A DNA stretch of 39,263 nucleotides from Comamonadaceae bacterium. Lineage in GTDB: Bacteria > Pseudomonadota > Gammaproteobacteria > Burkholderiales > Burkholderiaceae_C. Position 1 is the stretch's first letter. Every line of letters begins with the position of its first letter. The stretch lies in assembly GCA_014190675.1 (NCBI GenBank), contig BJGT01000015.1, positions 1-39,263 on the forward strand, read 5' to 3'. This document shows, one piece after another, positions 37,052 to 39,263 of the stretch. Made by a program: the position numbers and the translations under genes. Below the pieces are notes generated by a model. The model saw only the letters and a program-made list of their open reading frames with translations, searched no databases and had not been told where the DNA came from.

Positions 37052-37465
37052 ATGAACGAATCCGTCGAGAAGACACCGCAGCTGACCGTGCTGTACGACG
37101 GCGCATGCCCCTTGTGCCGACGCGAGATTGGCGTCTACCGAGGCTTGCAGCCGCTGCGTCCGGAGTCGCCCCTGTGTTTTGCAGATGTTAGCGATGCCTC
37201 TTTGGCACTACCGCCAGATACCACGCGCGAGCAGTTGCTGGCGCGCTTTCATGTACTCAGCCAAAGCGGCCAGCTGCTCAGCGGTGCGCAGGCATTTCTG
37301 GCGCTCTGGGCTGCGCTGCCCGGCTGGCGCTGGCTGGCCCTGGCCGGCCGCCTGCCGGGAATGGCATGGGTCATGGAGCGTACCTACCTGCTGTTCCTGC
37401 GCTGGCGTCCGCTGCTGCAGCGCTGGGCGCACCGCCTGGAGCCACCTGGCGCGGGCCGATCCTAG
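37052..37465 (+). CDS. DCC1-like thiol-disulfide oxidoreductase family (DUF393)
   Basis: A 137-residue protein with the DCC-family opening VLYDGACPLCRREIGVYR; C19 and C22 form the CxxC that gives a thioredoxin-like active site. The second half contains the LSGAQAFLALWAALPGWRWLA segment usual in the family. Biochemical function is largely unknown. It starts 2 bases after the previous gene and precedes another photolyase, so it belongs to the cluster; it might reduce a partner disulfide, but nothing in the sequence shows that. Confidence 0.85.
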   Translation: MNESVEKTPQLTVLYDGACPLCRREIGVYRGLQPLRPESPLCFADVSDASLALPPDTTREQLLARFHVLSQSGQLLSGAQAFLALWAALPGWRWLALAGRLPGMAWVMERTYLLFLRWRPLLQRWAHRLEPPGAGRS

Positions 37466-37559
37466 TGCCGAGGTCAGACACCCTGTTGACCTTCACCATG
37501 CTCAGCTTCCAACCCGGCCTCTGGCCCGGACTGATGTGGCGCCGTTTCGGGCAGTTGCC

Positions 37560-39038
37560 GTGAGTGGCGCGACTGCGCTGGTCTGGTTCAAGCGCGACCT
37601 GCGTGTGAGAGACCATGCCCCGCTGGCTGAGGCCATGCGCTTCGATAACGCCATCGGGCTGGTGGTGATTGAGCCGCAATGGCTCAGCAGCCCCGAGTGC
37701 GACCCGCGCCATGTCAGCTTCCTGCTGGATTGCGTGGCCGGGTTGCAGCGCGATCTGGCATCGCGCGGCCTCCCGCTGCTGGTGCGTACCGGCACCATGC
37801 CGCAGGTGCTGCAAACACTGCGGCAGGAATTTCCGTTTGCTCACCTGTTCAGCCACGAAGAAACCGGGTCGGCTTGGAGCTACACCCGAGACTTGGCGGT
37901 TGCGCAGTGGTGCCGTAGCCATGGCGTGGACTGGACCGAATTCCCTCAGACTGGGGTGGTGCGGCGGCTGGCCTCGCGCGCCGGCTGGGCGGCGCGATGG
38001 GCTCAGCGCATGAACGCCCCCGAGGCTCCCGCGGCACTTGCCTTCAGGGCCCCGCCCGGCCTGGCGCAGACAGTCGTGCCTACATTGTTTGAGCTCGGCC
38101 TGCCAGCCCTGAGCGCGCCCTTGCCGCAGGGTGGCGAGCAGGCCGCCTGGGCCACGCTGAACAGCTTTCTGGACGGCCGTGGCCGTGATTACCGGCGTGC
38201 CCTGTCCAGCCCGCTGACCGCTGCCGAAGGCTGCAGCCGGCTGAGTGCGCACCTGGCTTTCGGCACCATCTCGATGCGCTGCGTGCACCAAGCCACCGAG
38301 GCGCGCATCGCGGCCGGGTCTGACCCCCGACTGGCCTACGCCCTGCGCGGCTTTGCCAGCCGCCTGCGCTGGCACTGCCACTTTATGCAAAAGCTCGAAG
38401 ACGAGCCGGCCATTGAATGGCGCAACCTGGCGCGTTCGGTTGACGGCCTGCGCCCGGGCGACGGCGTGCACGCCAGCCCGGTCAACCTGGCCCACTTGCA
38501 GGCCTGGTGCGAAGGCCGCACCGGCTACCCCATGGTGGATGCCTGCATGCGCCAATTGCGCACTACGGGCTGGCTGAACTTTCGCATGCGCGCGATGCTG
38601 GTCAGCTTTGCGGCCTACCACCTGTGGCTGCACTGGCGCGAGCCCGGCTTGTTTCTGGCGCGCCAATTTCTGGACTTTGAGCCAGGTATCCACTGGAGCC
38701 AGATGCAAATGCAGTCGGGCACGACCGGCATCAACACCCTGCGCATTTACTCGCCGGCCAAACAGGCCTTGGACCATGATCCGCTGGGCTTGTACATCCG
38801 GCAATGGGTGCCAGAGATCGGTACTGCGGCTTACCCGGCCCCGATCGTCGACGAACGGGCCGCAGTAGCGGCGGCCAAAGCCGCCCTCTACGGTCTGCGC
38901 CAGACCCGTGCTGCGCACACCGAAGCGGACGCCATCCAGCGCAAGCACGGCTCAAGAAAAAGTGGCCTGCCGCCAGGCACGCGCCCGCGAAGCCGCAGCG
39001 GCGAGGCTGCGCCAGCGGGCCAGGGTCAGTTGTTCTAA
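37560..39038 (+). CDS. Cryptochrome/photolyase family protein with divergent FAD pocket
   Basis: A 492-residue protein with the classic N-terminal antenna fold (ALVWFKRDLRVRDHAPLAEAM) and a FAD domain: RRALSSPLTAAEGCSRLSAHLAFGTIS, FASRLRWHCHFMQKLED and TGYPMVDACMRQLRTTGWLNFRMRAM. Where canonical photolyases have NNGGWQW, this one has LDFEPGIHWSQMQMQSGTTGIN; W379 is kept but the Asn that touches flavin N5 is not obvious. The C-terminus ends in a basic low-complexity tail. The start is GTG 37560; GTG 37536 is an alternative. DNA repair or signalling cannot be decided from sequence. Confidence 0.88.
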   Translation: MSGATALVWFKRDLRVRDHAPLAEAMRFDNAIGLVVIEPQWLSSPECDPRHVSFLLDCVAGLQRDLASRGLPLLVRTGTMPQVLQTLRQEFPFAHLFSHEETGSAWSYTRDLAVAQWCRSHGVDWTEFPQTGVVRRLASRAGWAARWAQRMNAPEAPAALAFRAPPGLAQTVVPTLFELGLPALSAPLPQGGEQAAWATLNSFLDGRGRDYRRALSSPLTAAEGCSRLSAHLAFGTISMRCVHQATEARIAAGSDPRLAYALRGFASRLRWHCHFMQKLEDEPAIEWRNLARSVDGLRPGDGVHASPVNLAHLQAWCEGRTGYPMVDACMRQLRTTGWLNFRMRAMLVSFAAYHLWLHWREPGLFLARQFLDFEPGIHWSQMQMQSGTTGINTLRIYSPAKQALDHDPLGLYIRQWVPEIGTAAYPAPIVDERAAVAAAKAALYGLRQTRAAHTEADAIQRKHGSRKSGLPPGTRPRSRSGEAAPAGQGQLF

Positions 39039-39075
39039 TTGGGGGCCCAAACGCCCATTCGCAGCTCACCACACC

Positions 39076-39263
39076 ATGCACATCACCCCCAACGCCTTGC
39101 AGAACGGCAGCCCCCAAGGAATGCCACCTCGGCGGGTGTTCGTCATCGGCGCCACCGGCACCATTGGGCAGGCCACCGTGCGCGCGCTGCTGCAGCGGGG
39201 GCATCAGGTGGTGTGCTTTGTCCGACCCCGGGCGGGCGTTCGGGGAGCCTTGGCCGCGGACGC
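39076..39263 (+). CDS. bciA: NAD(P)-binding reductase, BciA-like (5' fragment)
   Basis: The first 62 codons of a gene cut by the right edge. After a 17-residue lead, RRVFVIGATGTIGQATVRAL gives an atypical short-chain dehydrogenase Rossmann start (GATGTIG), followed by GHQVVCFVRPRAGV. The last segment closely resembles divinyl chlorophyllide a 8-vinyl-reductase (BciA), which makes the 8-ethyl group of bacteriochlorophyll. Other NmrA-like reductases share the GATGxIG motif, so the call is probable rather than sure. No clear ribosome binding site is seen. It starts 37 bases after the photolyase stop with no good terminator between. Confidence 0.6.
   Translation, partial: MHITPNALQNGSPQGMPPRRVFVIGATGTIGQATVRALLQRGHQVVCFVRPRAGVRGALAAD

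Noticed and set aside
37371-38948. A 525-codon open frame on the minus strand over the third photolyase
   Set aside because: Antisense shadow of a gene with clear photolyase motifs; the translation is Gln/Arg/Gly-rich without family resemblance.
39039-39075. TTGGGGGCCCAA as a terminator between the photolyase and the bciA-like gene
   Set aside because: The stem is only 5 bp with a 2-base loop and no T tract follows.

Overview
The window is chromosomal DNA of high GC content from a betaproteobacterium, most likely a phototrophic or formerly phototrophic member of the Comamonadaceae (Rhodoferax-like). This rests on protein character, on gene order (tpiA-secG-tRNA-Leu-nuoA to nuoN, and ybiB-cobA), and on a truncated gene at the right edge that resembles bciA of bacteriochlorophyll synthesis. 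It is inference, not a database match. No insertion sequence, phage gene, CRISPR array or rRNA was seen.

Left part (1-8.4 kb): housekeeping and small metabolic genes. They are the 5' end of a yqeY-like gene, rpsU with its own sigma70-type promoter, leader hairpin and terminator, a HI0933-family flavoprotein, a diaminopropionate ammonia-lyase, the overlapping pair ybiB-cobA, tsaD, a small heat-shock protein divergent from a class I aminotransferase, and rpsO.

Centre (8.4-28.7 kb): rpsO, a terminator, then a leader with a long perfect inverted repeat and pnp. A quinone oxidoreductase overlaps tpiA, followed by secG and a strong terminator. tRNA-Leu(GAG) then precedes a complete 14-gene operon for respiratory complex I (nuoA-N, with nuoC and nuoD separate). 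It is tightly packed, with 4-base stop/start overlaps at D/E, E/F, G/H and J/K. A NUDIX hydrolase and a DUF1178 gene follow on the same strand.

Right-centre (28.8-33.7 kb, minus strand): a compact surface-polysaccharide module transcribed as uppS paralogue, SLBB/Poly_export outer-membrane export protein, WecA-like glycosyl-1-phosphate transferase, then a NusG/RfaH-like antiterminator. These cover lipid-carrier supply, first sugar transfer, export and transcript elongation, but there are no other glycosyltransferases, flippase or polymerase here.

Right part (34.0-39.26 kb, plus strand): a light-related cluster. A DUF2256 mini zinc-finger-like protein overlaps an iron-sulfur bacterial cryptochrome/photolyase (PhrB type). 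This overlaps a protein with a photolyase FAD-binding domain at its N-terminus and a Rossmann-like extra domain at its C-terminus. Then come a DCC/DUF393 thiol-oxidoreductase-like protein, a third photolyase/cryptochrome with a divergent FAD pocket, and the truncated bciA-like gene. Three flavin photoreceptor/repair proteins of different classes side by side, apparently at the edge of a photosynthesis gene cluster, are the most interesting content of the window.
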